Source of the DNA: G965207335 sp965222825 | GTDB lineage: Bacteria; Pseudomonadota; Gammaproteobacteria; PS1; Pseudothioglobaceae | DNA length: 64,000 nt | Assembly (NCBI GenBank): GCA_965222825.1 | Contig: OZ244964.1 | Span: 930,001 to 994,000 of the forward strand | Direction of reading: 5' to 3' | Position numbers and translations under genes: made by a program | Part shown: one piece after another, positions 8,279 to 16,318 of the stretch | How the letters are laid out: each line of letters starts with the position of its first letter | Position numbering within the stretch: position 1 is the first letter of the stretch | The notes under the pieces: generated by a model | Told to the model about the DNA's origin: nothing | Databases searched by the model: none | What the model saw: only the letters and a program-made list of their open reading frames with translations

Positions 8279-10708
8279 TTATATAAATACAGGTATTGGA
8301 TTTAATTCATCTTCTGTTTTAGGTTTATCTAATTTACCCATAGTTACTGGCGAATCAAATAAACGACCCGGTGCAAATCGTGCCCAAAAATGACGCATAC
8401 CAGGAACCATAACTTTCATAACAGGTAGTCCAACATCTGGTCTTGTTTGGTCTAATACTAATACCTCCAAACCTTTTTCATGCACTGCATCAATACAGGC
8501 TTGCACCTCTTGATTTAGGTCTCGTTTAATAACCTTATAAGAATCTTTGGTTATTTTTTCTGCCTTAGTGTCTGGTAGTAGATATGGCTCACTTTTTAGA
8601 GTTGCATTTTGCCACCAATCATTACACTCTTTATCAAAATATGTATAACTACCTGGCTCATCTGTTGATTTTAGAACTGCTGATATATATTGGTTTAACT
8701 CGCATACTGCTCTTAATAAGGCAATATGTGGGTCAAAGTGGGCACCAGCAGAGATACAAATATCTTGTTTCTTCTTATCAAAACGGTATGACAATGCAAC
8801 AAATACTGGAATATTAAAATCATTGGTAATATCTAATACCCATAATTTCCTGTTATATACTGTTTCATATTGTTTTATTGCTTTGTCTAGGTATGTATCA
8901 TTAAAACTAGCTATATCTACTTCTGGGTATAAAAGCCTGTTATACCACCAAACTGCATAGGCATCTCGCTCTATTAATTCCATAAAGCCTTGCACAAAAG
9001 CCTCAGCAGGCGTATTTCCAGAGGCAGCACCGTTAGAATCAGGATTGGCAAAGTTATGGTTTAATCTAATTCCCTCAGCACCATAAATACTAGGATCATA
9101 AGAAAAATATAATTGATAACACATCATCCAAATATTTTTTTGCTGGGTTATTGACCATACAGGAGACCATTCAACCTCAACATTCTTGTCAAAATCCTCA
9201 GCTGGTAGGTAATAAAAACGATGACCAGAAGCAGCAATAGCGGCTCTATTTTTATACTGATTATCACTAAAAAGCATTAGTTCATTGGGATGTAGTGCAT
9301 CTCCTTTTTTAAAGTCAGAAAATTTGGCTGTTTTACGGATTTCATCGCCATTAAAAACACCGCTATATCTCTCTAATGCCTCACACATAGCACTAACTTT
9401 GGCTTGATTTTTACTACGCCCCTTACCAGCACTTTTAGACCTAATACTATTAGTTAGTGCTCTAAAATTACGGTTAACAATAGCTAAATTACTACCCGAC
9501 CAATAAACATGCATCCATTCATCATCTTTTGGTGATGATATTTCAATAGAGGTAATAATGCCAGTTACTGGCGATATTAAATGATCATATTTTTGTAATG
9601 TTTTATCTGAGGTTGTTGCCTTCATTCCACCACTGGTAAAAACAGAGTTAGGGTCAGACTTAAACAATTCTACTGGCTTATACTCTCTGTCTTTACTGTA
9701 TGAATTAGCATCACCACAACTTAAACATTGCGGGCGTTTATTGGCAAAATGATGTCTAATTTCATTATTAAATGTATCGTAAGAAAATACATAGTTGTCT
9801 AGTAGTTTTTGTTCTTTTAAGTGCTCTAACATTAAATCATTAGATGCACCTTCATCAGTTAGTATAAAACCCCTCATTATATTAACAACTAATGCTGGCA
9901 CATGTGATTGCGATAATACTCCCATATCACTATCTGATGTAGATAAGCTGCCGGGCTTATTATATTCTAAAAATCCTCTAATTTCTCTATTATTACGCAT
10001 ATTATTAGTTATACAATGTAAGCATACTGTTGATTTTTCTGGGGTAAATACAGGTCCATACATCATTTCAACACCAGCTAGCTTAACTGGCATCCAGCGT
10101 TTTTTATCAATTAAGCGTTGTTTATTAAACTCCATTAGTTCACTTTGTAGATAATCATCAACTAAAACTAAAATTAGGTTGGATTCTTCTAAACTATCTA
10201 CTACACTAATAGACATATCAGATAATACGCTTTTAACATATTTAGTGTGATTTTGCTTACTACTTAAATTAGTGCAATAAACTGCTATTTTTTGGGCAGA
10301 CTCTTGGTAAAATCTAGGAGAAATACCATAATTAGACCAAATATCTGCACAGCCAACACTTAGGTTATATTCTGCCGACACAATAATAAAGTTATATGCC
10401 AAATTAACCAATAAAATATTAATATCGCTTTCACTATACTTATCTTTAAGCAATTGGGCAATATCATAGCGACTGCGTTTACCATCAACTAATAATAAAA
10501 TATCACGGATTTTAACGCCTGTTAAATGATGACCAACGCCTCTGGAATTAACTACAAAAGTGAAATCAGTTTGATCAAGAATAGTAGGATTATTTTTTAT
10601 TACTTCCTCAGTGATACCATATTCTTCATTTGTAAAGGTAAAAAGTTCTAAATGCGGTGATATAGCAGGTATAGTAATAATACCTTGGTCCTTTTTTGTT
10701 TTAAGCAT
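8279..10708 (-). CDS. Fused TOMM cyclodehydratase (E1-like + YcaO), copy 2
   Basis: This 809-residue paralogue of the gene at 5692-8010 has the same architecture. An N-terminal winged-helix leader-binding region (about 60-115) and E1-like region carry CLHC (229-232) and CLSC (328-331) zinc pairs. The YcaO domain has SAGKGRSKNQAKVSAMCEAL then ERYS (about 426-449), GNTPAEAFVQGFMELIERDA, and DQTRPDVGLPVMKVMVPG. It ends NPIPVFI, keeping the proline-rich C-terminus characteristic of active TOMM cyclodehydratases. It is the first gene of the minus-strand RiPP operon and is probably the catalytically competent copy. The two copies share the same domain order and extensive similarity, but are diverged enough to be old paralogues rather than a recent duplication. 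Confidence 0.9.
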   Translation of the reverse strand: MLKTKKDQGIITIPAISPHLELFTFTNEEYGITEEVIKNNPTILDQTDFTFVVNSRGVGHHLTGVKIRDILLLVDGKRSRYDIAQLLKDKYSESDINILLVNLAYNFIIVSAEYNLSVGCADIWSNYGISPRFYQESAQKIAVYCTNLSSKQNHTKYVKSVLSDMSISVVDSLEESNLILVLVDDYLQSELMEFNKQRLIDKKRWMPVKLAGVEMMYGPVFTPEKSTVCLHCITNNMRNNREIRGFLEYNKPGSLSTSDSDMGVLSQSHVPALVVNIMRGFILTDEGASNDLMLEHLKEQKLLDNYVFSYDTFNNEIRHHFANKRPQCLSCGDANSYSKDREYKPVELFKSDPNSVFTSGGMKATTSDKTLQKYDHLISPVTGIITSIEISSPKDDEWMHVYWSGSNLAIVNRNFRALTNSIRSKSAGKGRSKNQAKVSAMCEALERYSGVFNGDEIRKTAKFSDFKKGDALHPNELMLFSDNQYKNRAAIAASGHRFYYLPAEDFDKNVEVEWSPVWSITQQKNIWMMCYQLYFSYDPSIYGAEGIRLNHNFANPDSNGAASGNTPAEAFVQGFMELIERDAYAVWWYNRLLYPEVDIASFNDTYLDKAIKQYETVYNRKLWVLDITNDFNIPVFVALSYRFDKKKQDICISAGAHFDPHIALLRAVCELNQYISAVLKSTDEPGSYTYFDKECNDWWQNATLKSEPYLLPDTKAEKITKDSYKVIKRDLNQEVQACIDAVHEKGLEVLVLDQTRPDVGLPVMKVMVPGMRHFWARFAPGRLFDSPVTMGKLDKPKTEDELNPIPVFI

Positions 10709-10739
10709 AGCGACTAAAATATGTAGTAGAAAACTGAGT

Positions 10740-10745
10740 ATTATA
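10740..10745 (-). promoter_or_regulatory. Candidate -10 box of the RiPP operon
   Basis: On the minus strand this reads TATAAT, about 32 bp upstream of the ATG at 10708. No convincing -35 box is seen at the expected distance, so either activation is needed or the match is chance in AT-rich DNA. Confidence 0.35.
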
Positions 10746-10790
10746 CATAATAATAAAAACTAAATAGCTGTTTTTTTTAATACAAAAAGT

Positions 10791-10801
10791 GTTATAATAA
10801 C
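10791..10801. promoter_or_regulatory. Palindrome GTTATAATAAC: candidate Zur operator overlapping the znu -10
   Basis: A perfect 11-bp palindrome GTTATAATAAC lies in the divergent region between the RiPP operon and znuA and contains a consensus -10 (TATAAT, 10793-10798) in the znu direction. Gammaproteobacterial Zur boxes upstream of znu genes have a GTTATA/TATAAC-type core, usually with half-sites two bases further apart, so this is only a near match. Its location upstream of a zinc importer is the main support. Confidence 0.4.
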
Positions 10802-10931
10802 GCATTGCAAAAATACTCCTGCTATAGATAAAAATATGAAAATATCTATGCTTTGGGCAAAAAATGCAATAGTGCCAGTTTTTAAACAAATAATCAGAGG
10901 TATTTTGGGTGTTTTAACGAGTAACTTTCTA

Positions 10932-11762
10932 ATGAAATATTATCTATTTATTTGTTTATTATTGCTGGCATTTTTGTCTCAAGCTGAGTTGCTTAGAGTA
11001 TTTGTAAGTTTACCTGTGCACAAAACTTTTGTTAAGAAAATTACTGGCGAATATTCTCAAGTGTCATCTATGCTTGAGCAAGAGCATGATCTCCATTCTT
11101 ATGAGCCAAACCTACAAAAAATTCGCTCATTATCCAAAGCCAAACTTTATATTAATTCTGGCTTGCCTTTTGAAAGATTATTGTTAAAAAGAATTAAACA
11201 AGTAAATCCTAACTTGATTATTGTCAATGGTATAGCGGGAATTAAATTAGTTAAGTCAGAACATAATGAACATGATGAACTTGATTTTCATATTTGGACT
11301 AATCCGTTGTTAGTTAAACAAATGGCAAAAAATATTTTAAATAGCCTAATTAAAATTGATGTCAAACACAAACAATACTACACTAATAATTATAAGAAAT
11401 TTATTGCAGAACTAAATATACTGGATAAAGATATTAGAGCAATTATTGATAGTTTATCTAAGCGTAATTTTATGGTATTTCATCCTGCGTGGGGTTATTT
11501 TGCTAATAATTATGGCTTAACACAAATAGCAATACAACACGAATATAAAGAATCTAGCCCTAAAGATTTAATTAAAGTTATAAAATTATCTAAAAGTAAA
11601 AATATTAGCACTATTTTTATACAGGATGAGTCTTCTAGGCGTTTTGTAAATCAAATAGCCAATGCCATAGATGCCAAGATAGTCTATATCAACCCACTAG
11701 CTGTTAATTATATCCAAAATATGCGTTATGTTGCTAAAAAAATAAGTGAATCACTGAAATGA
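10932..11762 (+). CDS. znuA: Zinc ABC transporter substrate-binding protein (ZnuA-like)
   Basis: The protein starts with a signal peptide, MKYYLFICLLLLAFLSQA, which fixes ATG 10932 as the start; an in-frame ATG at 10836 would put 32 unlikely residues in front. It belongs to the cluster 9 metal-binding protein family. The metal ligands are visible as EHDLHSYEP, LDFHIWTNP, FHPAWGYFANNYGL and a C-terminal acidic site around QDESS. The His-rich loop is short (KSEHNEHDE). It would capture Zn(II) (or Mn) in the periplasm and deliver it to the ZnuBC pair that follows; the stop overlaps the znuC start (ATGA). Confidence 0.9.
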   Translation: MKYYLFICLLLLAFLSQAELLRVFVSLPVHKTFVKKITGEYSQVSSMLEQEHDLHSYEPNLQKIRSLSKAKLYINSGLPFERLLLKRIKQVNPNLIIVNGIAGIKLVKSEHNEHDELDFHIWTNPLLVKQMAKNILNSLIKIDVKHKQYYTNNYKKFIAELNILDKDIRAIIDSLSKRNFMVFHPAWGYFANNYGLTQIAIQHEYKESSPKDLIKVIKLSKSKNISTIFIQDESSRRFVNQIANAIDAKIVYINPLAVNYIQNMRYVAKKISESLK

Positions 11763-12511
11763 CTAACAAACAAAAGGTTATTCAATTACAAAATTTAACT
11801 TATTCTTATGGTGCTCATCCGGTATTAGAAAATATAAATATGGAGGTTAATGAGGGTGATTTTCTTGGTATAGTTGGACCTAATGCTGGTGGTAAAAGCA
11901 CCCTTATTAAGTTAATTTTAGGTTTGTTAAAACCTCAATCAGGCTTGATTAAAGTGCTAGGTAGAAATGCTAATAACATAAGTAATAGAATTGGCTATGT
12001 GCCTCAATATCCAACTTTTTTAAGAGACTTTCCAACTACTGTGGAACAGACAGTATTACTAGGAAGAATTGGTAGTAATTTAGTGCATAAACCCTATAGT
12101 GCTCTATATGGTTATGATAAAACAGATAAAGAGGTAGTGCATAAGGTTTTAGCTGAGGTGGAAGCTGATAATTTATCAAATAAACAAATAAGCAGTTTAT
12201 CAGGCGGGCAACTACAAAGAGTTTTATTAGCCAGAGCTTTGGTTAGTAATCCTAGTATTTTATTACTTGATGAGCCAACTGCAAATATTGACCAACGAAT
12301 GGAGAGCGATATTTTTGATTTGCTAAAAACTCTCAATACAAAAATTACAATTTTAGTTGTTTCTCATGATATAGCTTTTATTAGTGCTTATGTGCATACA
12401 GTAGCTTGTGTTAATAGAACCTTAGTTTGCCATAAAACTAATACTATTAGTGGGCAGACTATTAAAAATTTATATGGTGGCGATGTGCGTATGGTAGCAC
12501 ACGCACATTAG
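11759..12511 (+). CDS. znuC: Zinc ABC transporter ATP-binding protein (ZnuC-like)
   Basis: A 250-residue ABC ATPase with Walker A GPNAGGKST, Q-loop in GYVPQYP, signature LSGGQLQRVLLARAL, Walker B ILLLDEPT and H-switch VVSHD. GYVPQ followed by DFPTTVEQTVLLGR is typical of the metal (ZnuC/MntB) subfamily. It is translationally coupled to znuA by a 4-bp overlap and powers import through the downstream permease. Confidence 0.93.
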   Translation: MTNKQKVIQLQNLTYSYGAHPVLENINMEVNEGDFLGIVGPNAGGKSTLIKLILGLLKPQSGLIKVLGRNANNISNRIGYVPQYPTFLRDFPTTVEQTVLLGRIGSNLVHKPYSALYGYDKTDKEVVHKVLAEVEADNLSNKQISSLSGGQLQRVLLARALVSNPSILLLDEPTANIDQRMESDIFDLLKTLNTKITILVVSHDIAFISAYVHTVACVNRTLVCHKTNTISGQTIKNLYGGDVRMVAHAH

Positions 12512-12557
12512 GGAGCTTCTGATTTAGGGGAATAGGCTTTGTCTGTTCCAAGGTATT

Positions 12558-13382
12558 ATGACTGATTTTTTTCTAGTATTAACAGAATATTCATTTTTAC
12601 AATTTGCATTACTTGCAGGAATATTAGCAAGTATTGGTTGCGGTATTATGGGAACTTATGTAGTCCTGAAACGCATTACTTTTATAGCAGGTGGTATTTC
12701 ACACTCTGTATTAGGCGGTATGGGTGTTAGTGTTTATTATGGGTTTGAGCCTTTATCAGGTGCGTTGATAGCCGCTATTATATCGGCTCTACTAATTGGT
12801 TGGGTTAGAATAAAGTGGCGAGTGCAAGAAGATATTTTAATTGGTGCACTATGGGCATTAGGTATGGCAATAGGTATTTTATTTATATCTCAGACCCCTG
12901 GTTATCAAGCAGATTTAATGAATTATTTATTTGGTAATATTTTATTAATATCTAAGCAAAGTTTATGGTTTATGTTAGCATTAGATACACTGCTATTATT
13001 AGTAATTGGTATTTGGCATAGGCAATTTTTAGCCGTGGTTTTTGACGAAGAATTCGCTAAATTACGCGGCATACCAGTAACATTCTTTTATTTATTGTTA
13101 TTGGTAATGATAGCGGTTACCGTAGTGCTGTTAATTCAAGTAGTGGGGCTAATTTTAGTATTAGCGTTATTAACATTACCAGCATCTATTGCTGGGCATT
13201 ATGTAAGCTCTATTGGTAAAATGATGTTAGTGGCAACTATTATTGGTAGTATCATAACCACGCTTGGGCTAGGAGTTTCTTATAGCTCTAATTTGCCAAC
13301 AAGTGCTATTATTGTTTTAATCGCTGGATGTGCGTATATTATTTCTGCTATATATAGCCATATAATTACAAAACGCTTATGA
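12558..13382 (+). CDS. znuB: Zinc ABC transporter permease (ZnuB-like)
   Basis: A 274-residue integral membrane protein of the ABC-3 family, with about eight hydrophobic segments and the family motifs GGISHSVLGGMG near residue 50 and DEEFAKLRGIP near 165. It forms the inner-membrane channel of the zinc importer. It follows znuC after 46 bp, so it is probably the last gene of znuACB. Its 3' end converges on the minus-strand gene at 13436 with only 53 bp between. Confidence 0.93.
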   Translation: MTDFFLVLTEYSFLQFALLAGILASIGCGIMGTYVVLKRITFIAGGISHSVLGGMGVSVYYGFEPLSGALIAAIISALLIGWVRIKWRVQEDILIGALWALGMAIGILFISQTPGYQADLMNYLFGNILLISKQSLWFMLALDTLLLLVIGIWHRQFLAVVFDEEFAKLRGIPVTFFYLLLLVMIAVTVVLLIQVVGLILVLALLTLPASIAGHYVSSIGKMMLVATIIGSIITTLGLGVSYSSNLPTSAIIVLIAGCAYIISAIYSHIITKRL

Positions 13383-13435
13383 TATTTTTACTAATCTTGT
13401 AAAAAAAATACTAGACTTAAAATTTTTGATTTTTA

Positions 13436-13750
13436 TTAATAATCTACTTGCTTGCTATAAATATTATCTAAATTATCTAATTGATAAAATAAAAACCCTC
13501 TATCAATATTATCCATTTTTTGTAATGATTTTAGTATTTCTTGGGCATTATCACCTAAGTTTAACCCTAATAAACTGAGCTCAAAATAAGAGACAAATAT
13601 ACAACGAATCTCAGAGCATAATTCTGCCTCTGGTGCGGTTGTTTTATTATTACCCTCAAATACTATGCCTCTATTACCCATACTAACACTATAATTAGCA
13701 TAATTAAATATAGGTATCAATAAGATGAATATAATTGCTATTAACTTCAT
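13436..13750 (-). CDS. Small exported protein of unknown function
   Basis: This 104-residue protein begins with a clear signal peptide (MKLIAIIFILLIPIFNYANY). The mature part has one closely spaced cysteine pair (CSEIRC) and no family I recognise. It is the last gene of a four-gene operon (kinase, regulator, rhodanese, this gene) in which every junction is a 4-bp overlap. That suggests a periplasmic role linked to the signal sensed by the kinase, but no function can be assigned. Confidence 0.7.
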   Translation of the reverse strand: MKLIAIIFILLIPIFNYANYSVSMGNRGIVFEGNNKTTAPEAELCSEIRCIFVSYFELSLLGLNLGDNAQEILKSLQKMDNIDRGFLFYQLDNLDNIYSKQVDY

Positions 13751-14208
13751 TTTGGTTTTAGTTTTTCTTTACTTGGTATTTTATTTAATAATTCATCAGC
13801 ATAGTCGGCATCTATTGTATTATTATTATTATCAATTAATTCTAACTCGCTATCATTCCAACCCTTGATACCTAATGCTAGTGAGCGAACATTGTTAAAA
13901 CCTAATTGTTTCATAGTTATACCCGCTAAGGCGCTTCTTTTTCCAGAACGGCAAACAAGCACTATATTTTGTTTTCTAGTGCTAGCTAGTGCTGGCACAG
14001 TATCGTCATAACCCCATTCACAAGCGCTTTCTAATACTCCTCTAGGTGCATAAATAGAGTTTCTTATATGCATAGCATTAAATTCTTTTTGCTCTCTAAC
14101 ATCTACTATTAATGGTGGGGGGTTACTTTTTAGTTCGTGCATTAAATCCCATGGCATTACCTCAGGGATAGTTTTTAAAGCTTTGGCTACTAATTCTTTA
14201 TATGTCAT
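13747..14208 (-). CDS. Rhodanese-like sulfurtransferase domain protein
   Basis: A 153-residue single rhodanese domain: PPLIVDVREQKEFNAMHIRNSIYAPRG (DVRExxE motif) and the active loop VLVCRSGKRSALAG with the catalytic cysteine, so it is probably enzymatically competent. It would carry persulfide sulfur, plausible in a sulfur oxidiser. It overlaps the response regulator upstream and the small exported protein downstream by 4 bp each, tying it to the two-component system. No signal peptide, so cytoplasmic. Confidence 0.88.
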   Translation of the reverse strand: MTYKELVAKALKTIPEVMPWDLMHELKSNPPPLIVDVREQKEFNAMHIRNSIYAPRGVLESACEWGYDDTVPALASTRKQNIVLVCRSGKRSALAGITMKQLGFNNVRSLALGIKGWNDSELELIDNNNNTIDADYADELLNKIPSKEKLKPK

Positions 14209-14846
14209 AATCTATTTTTACAATAACCGCCTTCTACCATTATTACTGCCACTTCTACCCTAGAATTACAAGCAGACTTTTTTAAGATAGACTTCACATG
14301 TAATTTTACCGTCCCGTCTGAGATATTCAACTCTTTTGCTATCAATTTATTATTTAAGCCATCAACTATAAGGCAAGCTACACTTTGCTCTTTAGGGCTT
14401 AACTTTTGAAAAACATTTTTTTTACCATCTAATTCATTTTTCGCTATTTTTGCTAATAAATGTGTCATATCCTTAGCAACAACTATATTACCTTTTTGAA
14501 TATCATTTAAGCACTCTACTAATTCATCGGGCTGCATATCTTTTAATAAATACCCCTGTGCACCGTGTTTTAGGCATTGTTTTAGGTCATCTTCCTCACA
14601 ACTAGTAGTTAGCATTACTATTGCTGCTTTAGTAGTTCCGCGTTTTTTAAATTCAATTAGAGTTTCTATCCCTGATAATTTGGGCATACGAATATCCAGT
14701 AGCACTATATCAAGCTCAAAATTTGCTAATTCGTCAAGAGCGTGCTTGCCATCTGTAAAAGCTACTACGCTAATATTTTGCCTTTCTAGTAGTGCGGTAA
14801 TTCCCTCTCTAAATAAGGCATGGTTATCAATAATTGCTACATTCAT
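14205..14846 (-). CDS. NarL/FixJ-type response regulator
   Basis: A 213-residue protein with an N-terminal receiver domain (MNVAIIDNHALFREG acidic pocket, phospho-acceptor Asp in DIVLLDIRMPKLSG, conserved Lys in LLKDMQPDE) and a C-terminal LuxR-type helix-turn-helix (LSPKEQSVACLIVDGLNNKLIAKELNISDGTVKLHVKSILKK). It is the cognate partner of the kinase encoded immediately upstream with a 4-bp overlap. The targets are unknown; the operon itself is a candidate. Confidence 0.92.
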   Translation of the reverse strand: MNVAIIDNHALFREGITALLERQNISVVAFTDGKHALDELANFELDIVLLDIRMPKLSGIETLIEFKKRGTTKAAIVMLTTSCEEDDLKQCLKHGAQGYLLKDMQPDELVECLNDIQKGNIVVAKDMTHLLAKIAKNELDGKKNVFQKLSPKEQSVACLIVDGLNNKLIAKELNISDGTVKLHVKSILKKSACNSRVEVAVIMVEGGYCKNRL

Positions 14847-16309
14847 ACTACATTAGGAATATCTAATACTATCTGTGTTCCTTCATTTATTTCACTATTA
14901 ATTGTTAATTTTGCTCCTATTCTTAATGCCCTTTCTTTTATAATATTTAACCCTAAATAAGCACCAGAATGGGACTTATTAATCCTAACATCAAAACCCT
15001 TTCCATCATCTTCTATCAATAACTTTTGTTTTGATATTAGGATTCTAACATTATTAGCATTAGAATGCTTGCCAATATTTACTAATGACTCTTGCACTAT
15101 TTTTAATATCTGCTCACTATTTTCTAGACTAATATTAATATTTTGCTCATTATGGATGAAAACATTAATATTATTATCTTTTTTAAATTTATTTACTAGG
15201 TTTTTAATATCGCTAACTAATCCTAAATTACTAATTGGCTCTCTAAAATTGCGTAATAAATTTCTTAGTTCTGCATTGGCTTGTTGCACACCTAGTTTTA
15301 TATCTTGGGCTTTATTGCTGGCATTTTTTTTACTATCATTGTTTATTATATCTAATAATACTGATGTTTGCATACCAAGACTGTATAGTATTTGCGATAA
15401 AGAATCGTGAATATCTTGCGATAAAAATAATCGCTCTTGATTAATGCTTAAGCGTTTAGCTTCCTTGTCTATACTGTCTTTTTCTATTGCTAAGGCTAAA
15501 TGATAACCTATACTTTGTAATAAAGAGCGTTCATCTTGGCTTAAAGATGGAGTTTTATCAAAAAATAAACTAACTACACCTAAATTATTTGTTTTGTGCG
15601 TAAGTGGGATAAATATTGTGCCATATTTACACTTTGTTTGACTAGATTTTCCAACACATTTTTTACAAGTATGGACACTAAATTGCACACCATTATTATT
15701 TTTAGTAATATCAAAACAAATACAATCACTATTAGTAATAATAAGTTTTTGACCGTTATCATCAATATTGCCTGTTACTAAGTTTACTGCTAGTTCTTGG
15801 TTATTATTTAAGATTCTAATAACACCAGAATTAGCATCAGTCATATTAGTTAATAATTGTAAAAAATACTTTAATAGTTTATCAATATCATTAATTTTAT
15901 TAAGCGATAAAGACACATTATAAAGAGTACCTAAGATGCTGGATTTTTTTGCTAATCTATCAATTTGTTTTTTTAAAATAACGCTCATATCATCGTATAA
16001 ACCTTCACTTTCATCTGCTAAAACATCTATTATTTTAGTAATAGAATGAAATACATTGCCACTGTCTTCTACGCTATTTTGCTGGTTTTTATAGCGATTA
16101 GAATATTTATATAAATTTAGCATTGGCAATAAAAAATCCTTTCTAATGAATAAAAACAAAACATAATAACAAACTAGAATAATTAGCAAAAGAATAACTT
16201 CTATTGTATGAATGCCATTAGTTATAGTAATATAAGTACTAAATGCTAGTAGTATTGCTAGTATTGATGATAATACTAAATAAGAAAAAAATTTAATACG
16301 AATACTCAT
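14843..16309 (-). CDS. NarX/NreB-type membrane histidine kinase with Cys-rich GAF domain
   Basis: A 488-residue sensor kinase. Two N-terminal membrane segments (about 6-28 and 36-56) with a very short periplasmic loop are followed by a coiled linker, a GAF-like domain (about 125-280), a HisKA_3 phospho-acceptor (LSQDIHDSLSQILYSLGMQ, His near 301) and a HATPase with DDGKGFD. The GAF region holds five cysteines in about 32 residues (CIC...CKKC...C, roughly 196-227), unusual for a cytoplasmic GAF domain and suggestive of a metal, Fe-S or thiol/polysulfide sensor. The periplasmic loop looks too short for ligand binding, so sensing is probably cytoplasmic. Confidence 0.9.
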   Translation of the reverse strand: MSIRIKFFSYLVLSSILAILLAFSTYITITNGIHTIEVILLLIILVCYYVLFLFIRKDFLLPMLNLYKYSNRYKNQQNSVEDSGNVFHSITKIIDVLADESEGLYDDMSVILKKQIDRLAKKSSILGTLYNVSLSLNKINDIDKLLKYFLQLLTNMTDANSGVIRILNNNQELAVNLVTGNIDDNGQKLIITNSDCICFDITKNNNGVQFSVHTCKKCVGKSSQTKCKYGTIFIPLTHKTNNLGVVSLFFDKTPSLSQDERSLLQSIGYHLALAIEKDSIDKEAKRLSINQERLFLSQDIHDSLSQILYSLGMQTSVLLDIINNDSKKNASNKAQDIKLGVQQANAELRNLLRNFREPISNLGLVSDIKNLVNKFKKDNNINVFIHNEQNINISLENSEQILKIVQESLVNIGKHSNANNVRILISKQKLLIEDDGKGFDVRINKSHSGAYLGLNIIKERALRIGAKLTINSEINEGTQIVLDIPNVV

Positions 16310-16318
16310 AGTGTAAAA

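Noticed and set aside
10701..10889. A 62-codon minus-strand ORF just upstream of the first YcaO gene, considered as the RiPP precursor
   Set aside because: It overlaps the znu promoter palindrome, is rich in Tyr/Phe/Ile with no leader/core layout, has no ribosome binding site, and looks like chance coding in AT-rich DNA.
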